Shown: positions 1 to 8,626 of the stretch, piece after piece
Layout: each line of letters starts with the position of its first letter
Position numbering within the stretch: position 1 is the stretch's first letter
DNA from: Robertmurraya sp. FSL R5-0851
GTDB lineage: Bacteria; Bacillota; Bacilli; Bacillales; Cytobacillaceae
DNA: 64,000 bases
Direction: 5' to 3'
Assembly (NCBI RefSeq): GCF_038002965.1
Contig: NZ_JBBOOE010000001.1
Location: forward strand, 2,585,001-2,649,000
The notes under the pieces: model-generated
Databases searched by the model: none
What the model was told of the DNA's origin: nothing
What the model saw: only the letters and a program-made list of their open reading frames with translations
Position numbers and translations under genes: made by a program

Positions 1-1032
1 ATGAAATTAGATTACTATACGAAAAAATTAACGACAGAGTCGTTCTTAAAATTACTGCTTTTTGCGCAGCTACAAGAAGTTGAAAGCCTTCATGCCCTAG
101 GCGATTGTCTTTTCGATGACCAGCTTCAAAAGGGAATTGACCTTGATTCTATTAGTATTTCTCAGCTGTCACGCCGTCTAAATGGTATGAATCCTGATCT
201 ATTTCAAAGGCTTTTTCTTGATTTAGTGTCCCAAATTCATGTCAAAACGCACTACACCAACCTTGTGATGCCGTTAAAAATCATAGATTCAAGCACATTG
301 CCACTCAATTTGACGAATCATAAATGGGCAAATTTCCGCAAAACAAAGGCTGGAGTGAAGTTACATCTGCGTCTTGTGTTTATGGAAAAAGGAATTTCCT
401 ACCCTGAAAAAGCCGTTATGACAACTGCCAAAGAACATGACCGTGGCCAGCTCGAAATCATGGTAGATGATAAAGAATGCATGTATGTGTTTGACCGTGG
501 TTACCTAGATTATGAACGTTTTGACCGTATGACCGATGATGGCTACTTTTTTCTTTCAAGGCTACGGAAAAACGCTGTAATACGTGAAGTTTACAACTTT
601 AAACTACCTGAAAATACGTCTGTTTTATTGGATCAAATGGTGTTGATTGGTACGACACAAAACCGTGCTGAAAATTATTTTCGCCTGCTAAAGGTCTTGG
701 ATTCAAAAGGTAATGAGCTCCATTTAATCACCAATAGGTTTGATTTAGGTGCAGATGAAATTTCAGAAATGTACAAATCACGCTGGGCAATTGAATTGTT
801 TTTCAAATGGATCAAACAACATCTCAGCATCAAAAAGTTCTACGGTCAGAGCGAATGGGCGATTCAAAATCAAGTATTTATCGCGCTTATTGTTTTTTGC
901 CTACATGTACTTGTACAAATTGAAACAAGAAGTAAGCGAAAAACTTTACAAATTAGCCGTTATTTGAGGGTTGCATTGTGGAAACCAGCGCATATCTGGC
1001 TTCGAAAGATTGAAGGAAAAGCCATCCCTTGA
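1..1032 (+). CDS. IS4-family transposase, 5' end outside window
   Basis: This is a DDE cut-and-paste transposase of the IS4 family. The catalytic residues visible are D96 (IDSSTLPL), D165 (VFDRGYLDY) and E265. E265 lies in the family signature Y-(2)-R-(3)-E-(6)-K, read here as YKSRWAIELFFKWIK at residues 258-272. The 343 residues shown fall short of the usual length for these proteins. The codon at base 1 is probably an internal Met, so the true start lies upstream of the window. The element appears to have inserted into the tnpB gene of the Tn554-like transposon on its right. I could not define its terminal repeats. Confidence 0.88.
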   Translation: MKLDYYTKKLTTESFLKLLLFAQLQEVESLHALGDCLFDDQLQKGIDLDSISISQLSRRLNGMNPDLFQRLFLDLVSQIHVKTHYTNLVMPLKIIDSSTLPLNLTNHKWANFRKTKAGVKLHLRLVFMEKGISYPEKAVMTTAKEHDRGQLEIMVDDKECMYVFDRGYLDYERFDRMTDDGYFFLSRLRKNAVIREVYNFKLPENTSVLLDQMVLIGTTQNRAENYFRLLKVLDSKGNELHLITNRFDLGADEISEMYKSRWAIELFFKWIKQHLSIKKFYGQSEWAIQNQVFIALIVFCLHVLVQIETRSKRKTLQISRYLRVALWKPAHIWLRKIEGKAIP

Positions 1033-1178
1033 TAAGCGAATTTGTTGTCGTCGCACAGGTCTAATTGTAAATAAATTTCCAAATGGACAGAACCACCTTT
1101 AATTAGGCATTTACCTTTTTGGCTCTAAATAGAAACAATAATTAAACTGAAAATTATGACATTATTTATGCAACACTA
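1033..1178. other. non-coding right end of the IS4 element
   Basis: This AT-rich stretch lies between the transposase stop and the tnpB relic. I see no gene in it. Confidence 0.5.
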
Positions 1179-1179
1179 G

Positions 1180-2410
1180 TGAATTTAACTAAACAATCAT
1201 GAGTTAACCCAAGAGTATCGGAAATTCTAAGACCTGTCTTAAAAGCAATCCATGTAATTGGCTGAACATTTGGATGAAGTTCATTAATATTATTAAACAG
1301 TTTCTCCAATACAAATTCGGGAATTTAATCGACTTGGTCATATGGTTTCTTTTTTTCAGTTGGTTTGTCTTCAGGATAGATTAAAGTTGAGACACTTTTT
1401 TTAGGTGCAAAGTCATACTCGTACATTTGGCTATCCCTTAAAAATTTGGATACACAATTGAGCGCTTCTTTTTTATATTTTTCAGGATTAGCTTTTTTAT
1501 GGGTGAAGTTTTTTGTATAACTATTTAAATATTCAATGTACTGTAGGATATGATTGCGAGTTAATTCTTGAAAATCATTCCAATCGGGTTCTAATGTTGT
1601 TATTAAATTTATAAATCCCGGAAAATATCGGGTATACAACTGTGCTGCTGATGTACTAAAATTATGACCACTTAAAAGTCGTTGTTTAATGTACTGTTTA
1701 CATCCTTCTTTCAAGTTGGGGTTTTTTATTGAAGAAAAATGAATATAATAGTTTGCTTTTGATTCATTATAGGCGATGCCGTAATCCTTATATAAGTTCC
1801 TCATATCCCATTTATCTTTTTCCCATTCAATTCTGTCATCAAGGTATGTAATTAAAGATTTTAAAATTAAATTGAAAAAGCCTGCAGCTTGAGTTTTAGT
1901 TACATATGATAATCCGGTATCCTTGTTCGTATTTAATTTTTCAGTCCTAATTCCTTTAGATTGTAAGTAATTAATCCATTTAATATCAGTCCTAATTGGA
2001 TCTAGTTCTAACAGGGAATTCACTTTAGGGTAAGCTTTATTTATAAAATCAGTAAACTTTCGTAAACAAGTCGATTGATGCCCAAATGTTGTTACTAATG
2101 CCCATTCATAGTTAAATATTTTTTTATAATAGATATACTTAAGTTCAGTTGATAGGTTACTATTCTTGAAAGAGAAGGAAAGTTTAAGACCAGCTTGTCT
2201 TTTTCCTAAGGCACGTTTATATTCATCATTGAAATTTGAAATGGAACTAAATATATCGAGATTCCAGCTAGTTTCATTTAGAAAGTATGGGTTTTCAATT
2301 TTGTTTATTATAAAGGACCCATCTTCTTTAAAGTCTTTTTGTTCATAGGAACTTAGTTCCTCAATATATTTTAAAAATTGGCTGTTTCTATTAGTAACAC
2401 TTTTATTCAC
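1180..2410 (-). pseudogene. tnpB: Tn554-like tnpB recombinase, nonsense codon and 3' truncation
   Basis: This is the N-terminal two thirds of a TnpB-type tyrosine recombinase of the Tn554 family, which are normally around 600 residues. It starts at GTG 2410 behind a GAGGAG site, 8 bases after the tnpA stop. After 361 codons an in-frame TAA (1325-1327) interrupts it. The same frame then resumes with IPEFVLEKLF and runs through WIAFKTGLRISDTLGLTHDC, which carries the first catalytic Arg region of the recombinase domain. It is cut off near 1180 by the IS4 element. The catalytic His, Arg and Tyr half is missing. It is dead twice over. Assignment rests on order after tnpA and on the recognisable motif around GLRISDTL. 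Confidence 0.75.
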
Positions 2411-2418
2411 TAAATTAA

Positions 2419-2628
2419 TTACTCCTCTTCTTTATTATTACCGATTTGAAAAGCCCATTTAGCTTTTTCCCATTCAGCACGAATATCTTCATCACTAGGA
2501 TGCAGATAAAGGTCAATTGTTGTTTGTATTTGGGAATGCCCAAGTCTCTCCTGAACTTGTTTAATATCTTTTGTTTGTTGATAAAAGAGATTGGCATGTG
2601 TGTGTCTTAGCTGGTGAGGGTGTATATC
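2419..2628 (-). pseudogene. tnpA: tnpA C-terminal piece (Tn554-like recombinase)
   Basis: The minus frame ending at TAA 2419-2421 reads DIHPHQLRHTHANLFY, then QERLGHSQIQTTIDLYLHPS. This is the C-terminal catalytic part of a tyrosine recombinase, with H-x-x-R-H, GH and the nucleophilic Tyr. It has no start of its own. It joins in frame to the piece at 11732-12250 when the intervening transposon and one GTATATC copy are removed. The reading becomes TGIDIHPHQLRH, with no residue lost. Confidence 0.88.
2622..2628. repeat. target duplication GTATATC, left copy
   Basis: The identical seven bases recur at 11732-11738, directly outside TGTAAAC and GTTTACA. The break can equally be read as a 5-bp duplication TATAT outside CTGTAAAC/GTTTACAG. 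Either reading restores the same uninterrupted tnpA. Confidence 0.85.
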
Positions 2629-2753
2629 TGTAAACAGTCACTTTTATTCTGCAGAAAACACCACCATTTTTTCAAATTCCTTCGGAAAAACAACTACACT
2701 TTACCGAGATAATGTGCTAAATTTTTTGCATATTATGGGGGTGAAGTTTTTTT
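2629..2753. repeat. left end of the DUF6431 transposon
   Basis: The terminus TGTAAACAGTCAC is followed by degenerate copies of a CACTTTATTCCGG-like motif, at 2638-2653 (CACTTTTATTCTGCAG) and 2697-2708 (CACTTTACCGAG). They resemble motifs at the right end in opposite orientation and are probably transposase binding sites. The DUF6431 promoter must also lie here. Confidence 0.5.
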
Positions 2754-3284
2754 ATGATGATATCTTTTGATTTTGGAATCGATTTAAAAGAATATGCTGA
2801 TAGAGGGAAAAATAATAGCTTTCCTCAGCTTGATTATTGTCCTAATTGTAAGTGTATATCATATGGAAATGTTCATAGAAATGGATACTATTGGAGGTTT
2901 GGTATCACTGAGGAATTAACAATCAAGATTCCGATATGCCGAATGAAGTGTTTGATTTGTAAAGTGAGTATATCTATCTTGCCAGATTTTTTTATCCCTT
3001 ATTTTCAGCACACCATTAGAACCGTGTTAGACCTTATACAGGAGTTCATTCAAAAAAGGAAAAACAATAGCAGCCGCCAATTACTAAGATTCTATTTTGA
3101 GAGATACGATAGGAAACTAAATTGGGTACATAGTTTTTTCACCGATATCGGACATTCAACGGGACTATCAAGCAATCGAAAAAAAGAGGCCATAAAATAT
3201 TTGAAAATGATCCGTGATTTTGGAGAATCCTCCTTCTTACGAAGGAGCTGGGGTCATTTATCAACATACTTTATGGCAAATTAA
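2754..3284 (+). CDS. DUF6431-type transposon accessory protein
   Basis: This is a 176-residue protein with two CxxC pairs, C29/C32 (YCPNC) and C66/C69 (CLIC), likely a zinc ribbon, followed by a basic helical part. The start ATG follows GGGGGTGAA by 8 bases. I place it in the DUF6431 family by the N-terminal zinc motifs, the FMAN C-terminus and its position directly before a DDE transposase and an AAA ATPase. Its role is unknown; target or end recognition is a plausible guess. It ends 131 bases before the transposase gene. Confidence 0.65.
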   Translation: MMISFDFGIDLKEYADRGKNNSFPQLDYCPNCKCISYGNVHRNGYYWRFGITEELTIKIPICRMKCLICKVSISILPDFFIPYFQHTIRTVLDLIQEFIQKRKNNSSRQLLRFYFERYDRKLNWVHSFFTDIGHSTGLSSNRKKEAIKYLKMIRDFGESSFLRRSWGHLSTYFMAN

Positions 3285-3415
3285 TTCTACCATATTTGTG
3301 TTGATACAAAAATATTATTTGTCCCACACACCTTTTGCATCGTCAGAAAATGACAAAAAAAGTAGAATAATAACATGGATAACCGGTTGTCCTTCTACAA
3401 AGGAGGAATATTTCC
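3285..3415 (+). other. gap before the DD35E transposase
   Basis: Non-coding. It ends in the strong ribosome site AAAGGAGGAATATTTCC before ATG 3416. Confidence 0.5.
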
Positions 3416-4210
3416 ATGAATGAAAAAGAACGCGAACAGATTGCTCTATTCCGTTTTGGACTCATTGCCCCTCTATTTAATGGGCAAGTGGATACCAAAA
3501 CGTATCTTAATGATTTGGAAGGAAAAGTTCATTCAGTTCCTTACTATGGGGAACGGAAAATTGCAGTAAAAACAATAAAAGAATGGCTTCTTCACTATCG
3601 CAGAAATGGTTTTGAGGCATTAAAACCAAAGAACCGCGCGGACCGAGGAGATTCAAGAAGACTATCACCTGAAGATCAGGATGAAATTATTGAAACTAGA
3701 AAAAAAAATCTCCATATGCCCGTTAGTGTGTTCTACGAACAACTAATGGCGCGTGGAGAAATACAAAAAAACCAAATATCATATTCTACTATAAATCGAT
3801 TACTGAAAAAAAACAATCTAATAGAGAAGAAATACTCAGCAATTCCAGAAAGAAAACGGTTCGCACATGAAAAGGTGAATGTATTATGGCAAGGAGACTT
3901 GTCTCATGGGCCATATATCAGGATTAATGGGAAAGCACAGAAGACTTTTTTGATTGCTTATATTGATGATTGTTCTCGTCTAGTTCCATTTGCGCAGTTT
4001 TTCTCAGATGAAAAGTTTGATGGATTAAGAGTCGTAACGAAAGAAGCTCTTATTCGAAGAGGAAAACCAAAAATGATTTATTCAGATAATGGAAAGATCT
4101 ATCGATCTGAAACACTCCAATATGCATGTGCAAGACTTGGAGTTACTTTAGCTCACACAGCTCCGTTCGATCCAAGGGCAAAAGGTAATGTAAAGAAAAT
4201 GATAATGTAA
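3416..4210 (+). pseudogene. DD35E transposase, 5' part, split by the RIT element
   Basis: This is the N-terminal part of an rve-fold transposase. A helix-turn-helix region (about residues 1-110) is followed by the catalytic domain with D161 (WQGDLSHG) and D224 (YSDNGKIY). Genuine sequence ends at AAAGGTAA (4181-4188). The remaining codons read into the RIT end repeat and stop at 4208. Removing 4189-10046 joins it in frame to the 3' part and gives a 420-residue protein with E260 in AKGKIERLF, so that 35 residues separate D224 from E260. The break lies two codons before the catalytic Glu. The truncated product lacks that Glu and should be inactive. Confidence 0.9.
4181..4188. repeat. RIT junction repeat AAAGGTAA, left copy
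   Basis: It is identical to 10039-10046. One copy is needed to restore the transposase frame, so this is either the crossover core or a target duplication made by the RIT recombinases. Confidence 0.85.
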
Positions 4211-4270
4211 AGTTCAACCATTTTTTATAGAAAAATTGGTGTTTATGTTTCGTTAAACTTTACATTATCA
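4184..4270. repeat. RIT left end with nested palindromes
   Basis: Bases 4184-4212 form a 29-bp repeat that is perfectly inverted at 9985-10013 on the other side of the element. It contains two TAATGTAAAG units. The inner unit TGATAATGTAAAGTT (4200-4214) is also inverted locally as AACTTTACATTATCA (4256-4270), so the end itself can fold into a long hairpin with a 41-base loop. Such arrays are plausible recombinase binding arms. Confidence 0.85.
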
Positions 4271-4278
4271 AGTGTTAG

Positions 4279-5298
4279 TTATTTATTAAACGTCTTCAAC
4301 CAAGTCAATAAACCTTCATTCTTTTCCCATACCGGTTCATCAGTTGGTGACACATCTACATAAGCTTTCTCAATTGCTTCTCTTTTTTGTTTTGAATCTG
4401 TTTTCGCGTAGATTTCTGTTACCTGTACTGAACAGTGACCTAGTATATCTCTTATATAAACAAGATTCACACCTGCTTGAAGGAGATGCATTGCCTTAGA
4501 GTGTCTCAGACAGTGGCAGGAAAATACCTCAGGTATTAAAATCTTGTTTTCCTCACGTGCTAATTTTTTATACTTGTCTACAATATAATTTATACCAGCC
4601 CTAGTCAGTTTTTCTTTTCTCTTATTAAAGAACAAAGGATATAAGTTAGCGGAATTTCGCAAAAGATTCTGCTCTTCCATGTATTTTTTTACAATCTGCA
4701 TTGTTGGCTCCATTAATGGCACGATTCTAGCTTTGTTCCCTTTACCAATTAACTTTATAGTGTAGGGTTTGTCGAATCTAATCATAGATGGTGTTAAGTC
4801 AATAATTTCCTGTACCCTTGCCCCAGTGTCATACATTAGTGTTATCAATGCTAAATCGCGCCGTCCAGCTTCTGTATTAAGATTCGGCATTTCTAATAGT
4901 AGTTTAATTCCATCAAGGGTTAGATAGTTAACGGATTTCTTTTCTGTTTTTTTGACCGGAATAGAAAGGATTTTCTGCCATTCTAATAGATTATCTGGGT
5001 TCTCATATTGCAGGTATTTAAAGAATGAGTGGAGAGCAGCAAGTCGTACATTTCTAGTTGAAGTACTGCATTGTCGCTTTTCCTCTGTCCAATCTAAATA
5101 ATCCACCACTATACTTTTAGTTATCTTATTTAAGGTTAACTGCTCTACAGAAATTTCCTTTTCGTCCTTTAGGAAGCGAATAAAGAGTATAAATGTATCT
5201 CTATAAGAAGCAATGGTATTTTTGCTCGCACCAATTTCACCTGGGAGAAACTTAGAGAGAAATCCTGTTAGATAATATGAAAAGTCCGTAGGTTTCAT
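4279..5298 (-). CDS. ritC: RIT tyrosine recombinase C
   Basis: This is a tyrosine site-specific recombinase (phage integrase family) of 339 residues. Catalytic motifs in order: TGARVQEI with the first Arg, HCLRHSKAMHLL with His-x-x-Arg-His, and LGHCSVQVTEIY with His and the nucleophilic Tyr. A SAM-like N-terminal core-binding domain occupies about residues 1-110. ATG 5298 overlaps the ritB stop as ATGA and has GAGGTG in front, so it was preferred over the upstream TTG. It is the last gene of the trio and is expected to act together with RitA and RitB on the element ends. It looks intact. Confidence 0.85.
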   Translation of the reverse strand: MKPTDFSYYLTGFLSKFLPGEIGASKNTIASYRDTFILFIRFLKDEKEISVEQLTLNKITKSIVVDYLDWTEEKRQCSTSTRNVRLAALHSFFKYLQYENPDNLLEWQKILSIPVKKTEKKSVNYLTLDGIKLLLEMPNLNTEAGRRDLALITLMYDTGARVQEIIDLTPSMIRFDKPYTIKLIGKGNKARIVPLMEPTMQIVKKYMEEQNLLRNSANLYPLFFNKRKEKLTRAGINYIVDKYKKLAREENKILIPEVFSCHCLRHSKAMHLLQAGVNLVYIRDILGHCSVQVTEIYAKTDSKQKREAIEKAYVDVSPTDEPVWEKNEGLLTWLKTFNK

Positions 5299-6158
5299 GG
5301 CAGTTTCACCTCTGGAAACAAATATGAACAAAGACTATTTACCTCCTGGATTAATTCTGGATACATATCCGAGGTTAGCCTAACATATTTATCTGTAGCT
5401 TCTAAGGATGAGTGACCAAGGTATTTAGAAAGAATAGGGAGAGAATAGTATAGATCGAGTCCCTTACGGGACGTTTCCGCTAATGAGTGTACACTGAATG
5501 TATGCCTTAAATCATGTACCCGTGGTCCCATTCCTCTACCCCCGTGGGGAATACCAGCTTCCCAAAGGATTCTACGAAACCACCTATATATAGTATTGGA
5601 CGCATATTTTTTATTGTACTTCTGTGGGAAAAAGTAATCACTAGGGATTTGTTTTGATAAACAATACTTCTTGTATTGAAAACACACATTTTTTAATGAA
5701 TCGGAAAGTGGAAGTACTCGATCACAGCCATTCTTTGTTTCACGTACTATAATGTAGCCTTCATCGAGATTTACATCTTCACATTTAAGGTTTAATGCTT
5801 CACTCACTCTTAATCCGCATCCATAAATCAAGCGAAAAACAACAGGGAGAATCTGCCTAATAGTTGTATCTCCTTTAATCTCAATGGTTTCACACGCATG
5901 AAAGAATGACTCTAGCTCTTCTTTTGAGAAGATAAATGGTGTAAAAGTGGTTTTATAGGATTTTAGTTGCCTCGGAATGTATGATTCGTAACCTAATTGA
6001 TTCAAGTAAATAGAAAAATTTATTATAGTATTGACCCTTTTGTATCTTGTAACGTCAGATTCATTTGGACGTTTTTCTGCCCATTTAATAGCTAATTCTT
6101 TAGTCAACCCGATAGAGGTTGCTCCATTCTCAACAGTAAAATCATCGAACATCTTAAA

Positions 6159-6166
6159 AGTATATT
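6159..6166. repeat. IS66 target duplication AGTATATT, left copy
   Basis: It is identical to 8537-8544. Eight-bp duplications are the rule for IS66-family elements. Confidence 0.92.
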
Positions 6167-6251
6167 GTAAGCCCCCAATCAAACAACGCATATAAACCTG
6201 CAGCTCCTCTTGGTACGATACATGTATCAATTAAAGGAGGTGCTTTTTCTT

Positions 6252-6449
6252 ATGCCAAAACAAAAATTAACGATCGTCCCCGTTTCACTCCACGCTGAAA
6301 ATAAAGATTTCGTTACACCCACTTCTCCAACTCCATCAAATAGCGTTTGCACGATCAAAACGGCAAACGTTGAAATATCCTTCTTCAACGGCGTAGATGA
6401 GCGCATCATTCAGGCCGTTATGAGGGAGTTGAAGAGCAATGAAGCATGA
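6252..6449 (+). CDS. IS66 first small protein (TnpA-like)
   Basis: This is a 65-residue protein from ATG 6252, with AAAGGAGGTG 9 bases upstream. It corresponds in position and size to the short first gene of the shorter IS66 elements of Bacilli. It ends in FFNGVDERIIQAVMRELKSN, a helical segment that I take as typical of this group. It overlaps tnpB by 11 bases, suggesting coupled translation. Its job in transposition is not established. Confidence 0.75.
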   Translation: MPKQKLTIVPVSLHAENKDFVTPTSPTPSNSVCTIKTANVEISFFNGVDERIIQAVMRELKSNEA

Positions 6450-6792
6450 TTATACAAGTGTGAAAAATATCTATATCATTTGTGGGAGAACCGATATGCG
6501 AAGAGGTATTGACGGATTGGCCACACTGATTCAGGATTCTTTCGAACTGGATCCGTACAGTGATTCGATTTTCTTATTTTCCGGGTGGAGTAAAGATCGC
6601 TATAAATGTTTGTACTTCGACGGTGATGGCTTTGCCATGCTTTATAAACGTTTGGATAAAGGTAAACTGCAATGGCCTAAGGACGAAAATGAAGTACGCA
6701 AACTTTCTCAGCAGGAGGTTCGATGGCTCCTTGAGGGATTATCCTTACAGCAGCCAAAGGCGATCCAACCATCATCAAAAGGTGTATTCTAA
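6439..6792 (+). CDS. tnpB: IS66 accessory protein TnpB
   Basis: This is a 117-residue protein of the IS66 Orf2/TnpB family. The hallmark stretch CGRTDMRRGIDGLATLIQ is at residues 15-32 and FSGWSKDRYKCLYFDGDGF follows at about residues 47-65. Family members are required for transposition, but their biochemical activity is unclear. Length is normal. It lies between the small first gene (11-base overlap) and tnpC (90-base gap), and it should not be confused with the RNA-guided TnpB nucleases. Confidence 0.9.
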   Translation: MKHDYTSVKNIYIICGRTDMRRGIDGLATLIQDSFELDPYSDSIFLFSGWSKDRYKCLYFDGDGFAMLYKRLDKGKLQWPKDENEVRKLSQQEVRWLLEGLSLQQPKAIQPSSKGVF

Positions 6793-6882
6793 ATTCAGTA
6801 AGCTACCAATTTTATCTTTATTCTACTGTTCGAGCTGGTTATAATAAAAAAGACCGAAACTGAACGAATAGTGGTGAATGAT

Positions 6883-8451
6883 ATGGCGAACGCTTCTTCT
6901 ACGAATGAAAAATTAATCCAACTGCTCGAAGAGCAATTGGCTCATTCGAATCAACAAAACAAAAACTTATCAAAACAAATTGAAGCGTTAACCGAGCAAG
7001 TTCGCCATTTAACTAAGCTTTTATATGGATCAAAAACCGAACAATCGAAGTACAATACACCGGATGGGCAAGTGTCACTATTTGAAGATGATCCGTCTTT
7101 TAATGATCCTGATCCCCCAGGAGAACAAAGCCAACAGACGATTTCTTACACTGTTGTACGAAATATTCAAAAGAAAAAACGAAATGATTCATTACATGAT
7201 GACATCGAAGTAGAAACAATTCACTATTATCCTGAAAACACGCTATGTGACTGTTGCCAGGGACAAATGATTGAAATTGGCAGTACAATTGTACGAGAAG
7301 AGGCAGAATTTATTCCCGCAAAAATGAAGAAAATTCAACACGTTGAACACGCTCTTGGATGTATAGACTGTAAAGGCGATACATTTCACAAGGCGCAAAT
7401 AAAACGTGGTAAAGCACCACAGCCTCCTATTCAACGAAGCATCGCAAGTCCTAGCGTACTTGCCAAAGTAATATATGATAAATTTTCACAATACCTACCA
7501 CTTTACCGTCAGGTAAAGGAATGGGACCGTTATGGCCTGAATACCAATGACAAGAACCTTTCCAATTGGGTCATTCGTGCATCACACGATTGGTTAATGC
7601 CTATTTACGAACGAATGAAGCGAGTGATGATGGCTAAATCTCTATTGCATGTTGACGAAACTTATAGCCAAATCATCAACCGATCTGACGGAAAATCTGG
7701 TCAAACCAATGCCTATAACTGGGTTTATCGAAGTGTTCCATGCCAAGGTCCTCCAATAACGCTCTTTCAAAGTGCTTTATCACGGGCTCGATCTGTACTT
7801 GAGAGTTTCATAGAAGGTTTTTCTGGAACAATTATTTGTGATGGTTATTCTGCCTATGACAAGTTGGAAGGTGTTTCCTTCGCAAATTGTTTTGCGCATG
7901 TTCGTCGTTATTGGTTGAAAGCTGACAGCAAAAATGGCCAAACGGGTGTAAGCTTTTGTGATGATTTATATAGACTCGAAAGGAAATTTAAACATTTGTC
8001 TCCGAGTAAGCGCAGAAAACAACGCCAAAAATACTCGAAACCAATTGTTGATAAATTCCTTGAATGGGTTGAAACGTCACCGTTCTTCGGAAAAAATGCC
8101 CTCGCGAAGGCAGCTGAATACACATTGAACAGGGCAAATGGACTCAGAGCATTCTTGAATGATGGGCGCATCGAAATCGATAATAATCCAGCCGAAAACG
8201 CCATCCGACCAAACGTTATAGGTCGAAAAAACTGGTTATTTTCGGTCAGCGAAGCTGGTGCTCGAGCGAATGCCATCTGTTTGAGTATCGCAGAAACAGC
8301 CAAAAGTAACGGTGTTGATTTCTATGAATACATAAAGAAACTATTAACGGATCTACCAAATCTCAACATCCATCAAAATCCTGAGATTTTAGATCGATAT
8401 ATGCCCTGGTCAAAAATGATTCAGGCAGAATGTAGAATTTATATGAAATAA
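6883..8451 (+). CDS. tnpC: IS66 transposase TnpC
   Basis: This is the DDE transposase of the IS66 family, 522 residues. A coiled N-terminus (EKLIQLLEEQLAHSNQQNKN) is followed by a zinc-binding segment (CDCCQG ... CIDCKGD, about residues 124-165) and the catalytic core. The first Asp is in LHVDETY, the second in IICDGYSAYDK and the Glu in NPAENAIRPNVIGRKNWLF. I chose ATG 6883; an in-frame GTG at 6871 is possible. It is complete and undamaged. An alanine-rich C-terminal helix (AICLSIAETAKSNG) is present as usual. Confidence 0.93.
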   Translation: MANASSTNEKLIQLLEEQLAHSNQQNKNLSKQIEALTEQVRHLTKLLYGSKTEQSKYNTPDGQVSLFEDDPSFNDPDPPGEQSQQTISYTVVRNIQKKKRNDSLHDDIEVETIHYYPENTLCDCCQGQMIEIGSTIVREEAEFIPAKMKKIQHVEHALGCIDCKGDTFHKAQIKRGKAPQPPIQRSIASPSVLAKVIYDKFSQYLPLYRQVKEWDRYGLNTNDKNLSNWVIRASHDWLMPIYERMKRVMMAKSLLHVDETYSQIINRSDGKSGQTNAYNWVYRSVPCQGPPITLFQSALSRARSVLESFIEGFSGTIICDGYSAYDKLEGVSFANCFAHVRRYWLKADSKNGQTGVSFCDDLYRLERKFKHLSPSKRRKQRQKYSKPIVDKFLEWVETSPFFGKNALAKAAEYTLNRANGLRAFLNDGRIEIDNNPAENAIRPNVIGRKNWLFSVSEAGARANAICLSIAETAKSNGVDFYEYIKKLLTDLPNLNIHQNPEILDRYMPWSKMIQAECRIYMK

Positions 8452-8536
8452 GCCGTAATTCGATTAAAAAAATCGGAATTTACGGCTATTTGTAATGCGT
8501 ACCGGTAGGTGCGCATTTTTTATAATTCGGGCTTAC
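8452..8536 (+). terminator. IS66 3' end with hairpin
   Basis: TAGCCGTAAATTCCGA/TCGGAATTTACGGCTA-like pairing (8450-8490) forms a hairpin with T-rich loop just after tnpC. It is followed by the right inverted repeat ending GGGCTTAC. Confidence 0.5.
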
Positions 8537-8544
8537 AGTATATT
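8537..8544. repeat. IS66 target duplication AGTATATT, right copy
   Basis: This is the second copy of the 8-bp duplication and also codes for the last codons of the ritB 5' piece. Confidence 0.92.
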
Positions 8545-8626
8545 TGTTATCAAATGCATATCCCAAATTTCTTTTAAATGAAATATATTGTTCAATAAGT
8601 AGAGCATTAACTCCGTAGAATTCCAT

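Larger units (their letters stand above)
1..1178 (+). mobile_element. IS4-family element, right part
   Basis: The element contains the transposase above and about 145 bp of non-coding right end. Its junction with tnpB lies near 1171-1182, where the recombinase similarity on the minus strand stops (DCLVKF) and a stop codon follows within a few codons. The exact inverted repeat and target duplication need the left end, which is outside the window. Confidence 0.6.
6167..8536 (+). mobile_element. IS66-family element, complete
   Basis: This 2370-bp element has imperfect inverted ends beginning GTAAGCCC (6167) and ending GGGCTTAC (8536). An exact 8-bp target duplication flanks it. It carries the usual three genes in one direction, opposite to the ritB gene it interrupts. 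All three frames are open, so it may still be active. Confidence 0.93.
5295..8626 (-). pseudogene. ritB: RIT tyrosine recombinase B, split by IS66
   Basis: The gene begins at ATG 8626, directly after the ritA stop, and runs 30 codons (MEFYGVNALLIEQYIS...) to 8537, where IS66 begins. It continues from 6158 down to TGA 5295-5297. Removing 6159-8536 (IS66 plus one AGTATATT copy) restores a 317-residue frame through DNKYTFKMFDDF. The recombinase motifs are in the downstream part: CGLRVSEAL, HDLRHTFSVHSL and LGHSSLEATDKYV. The residual frame from 5295 up to 6230 begins in IS66 DNA and may still give a protein lacking the native first 30 residues. Confidence 0.88.

Noticed and set aside
6439..6792. 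RNA-guided TnpB nuclease
   Set aside because: This is the unrelated IS66 Orf2 protein; there is no RuvC or zinc finger and the length is only 117 residues.
7908..8303. 131-codon minus-strand frame inside IS66 tnpC
   Set aside because: It lies wholly within a well-supported transposase gene and reads as a shadow.
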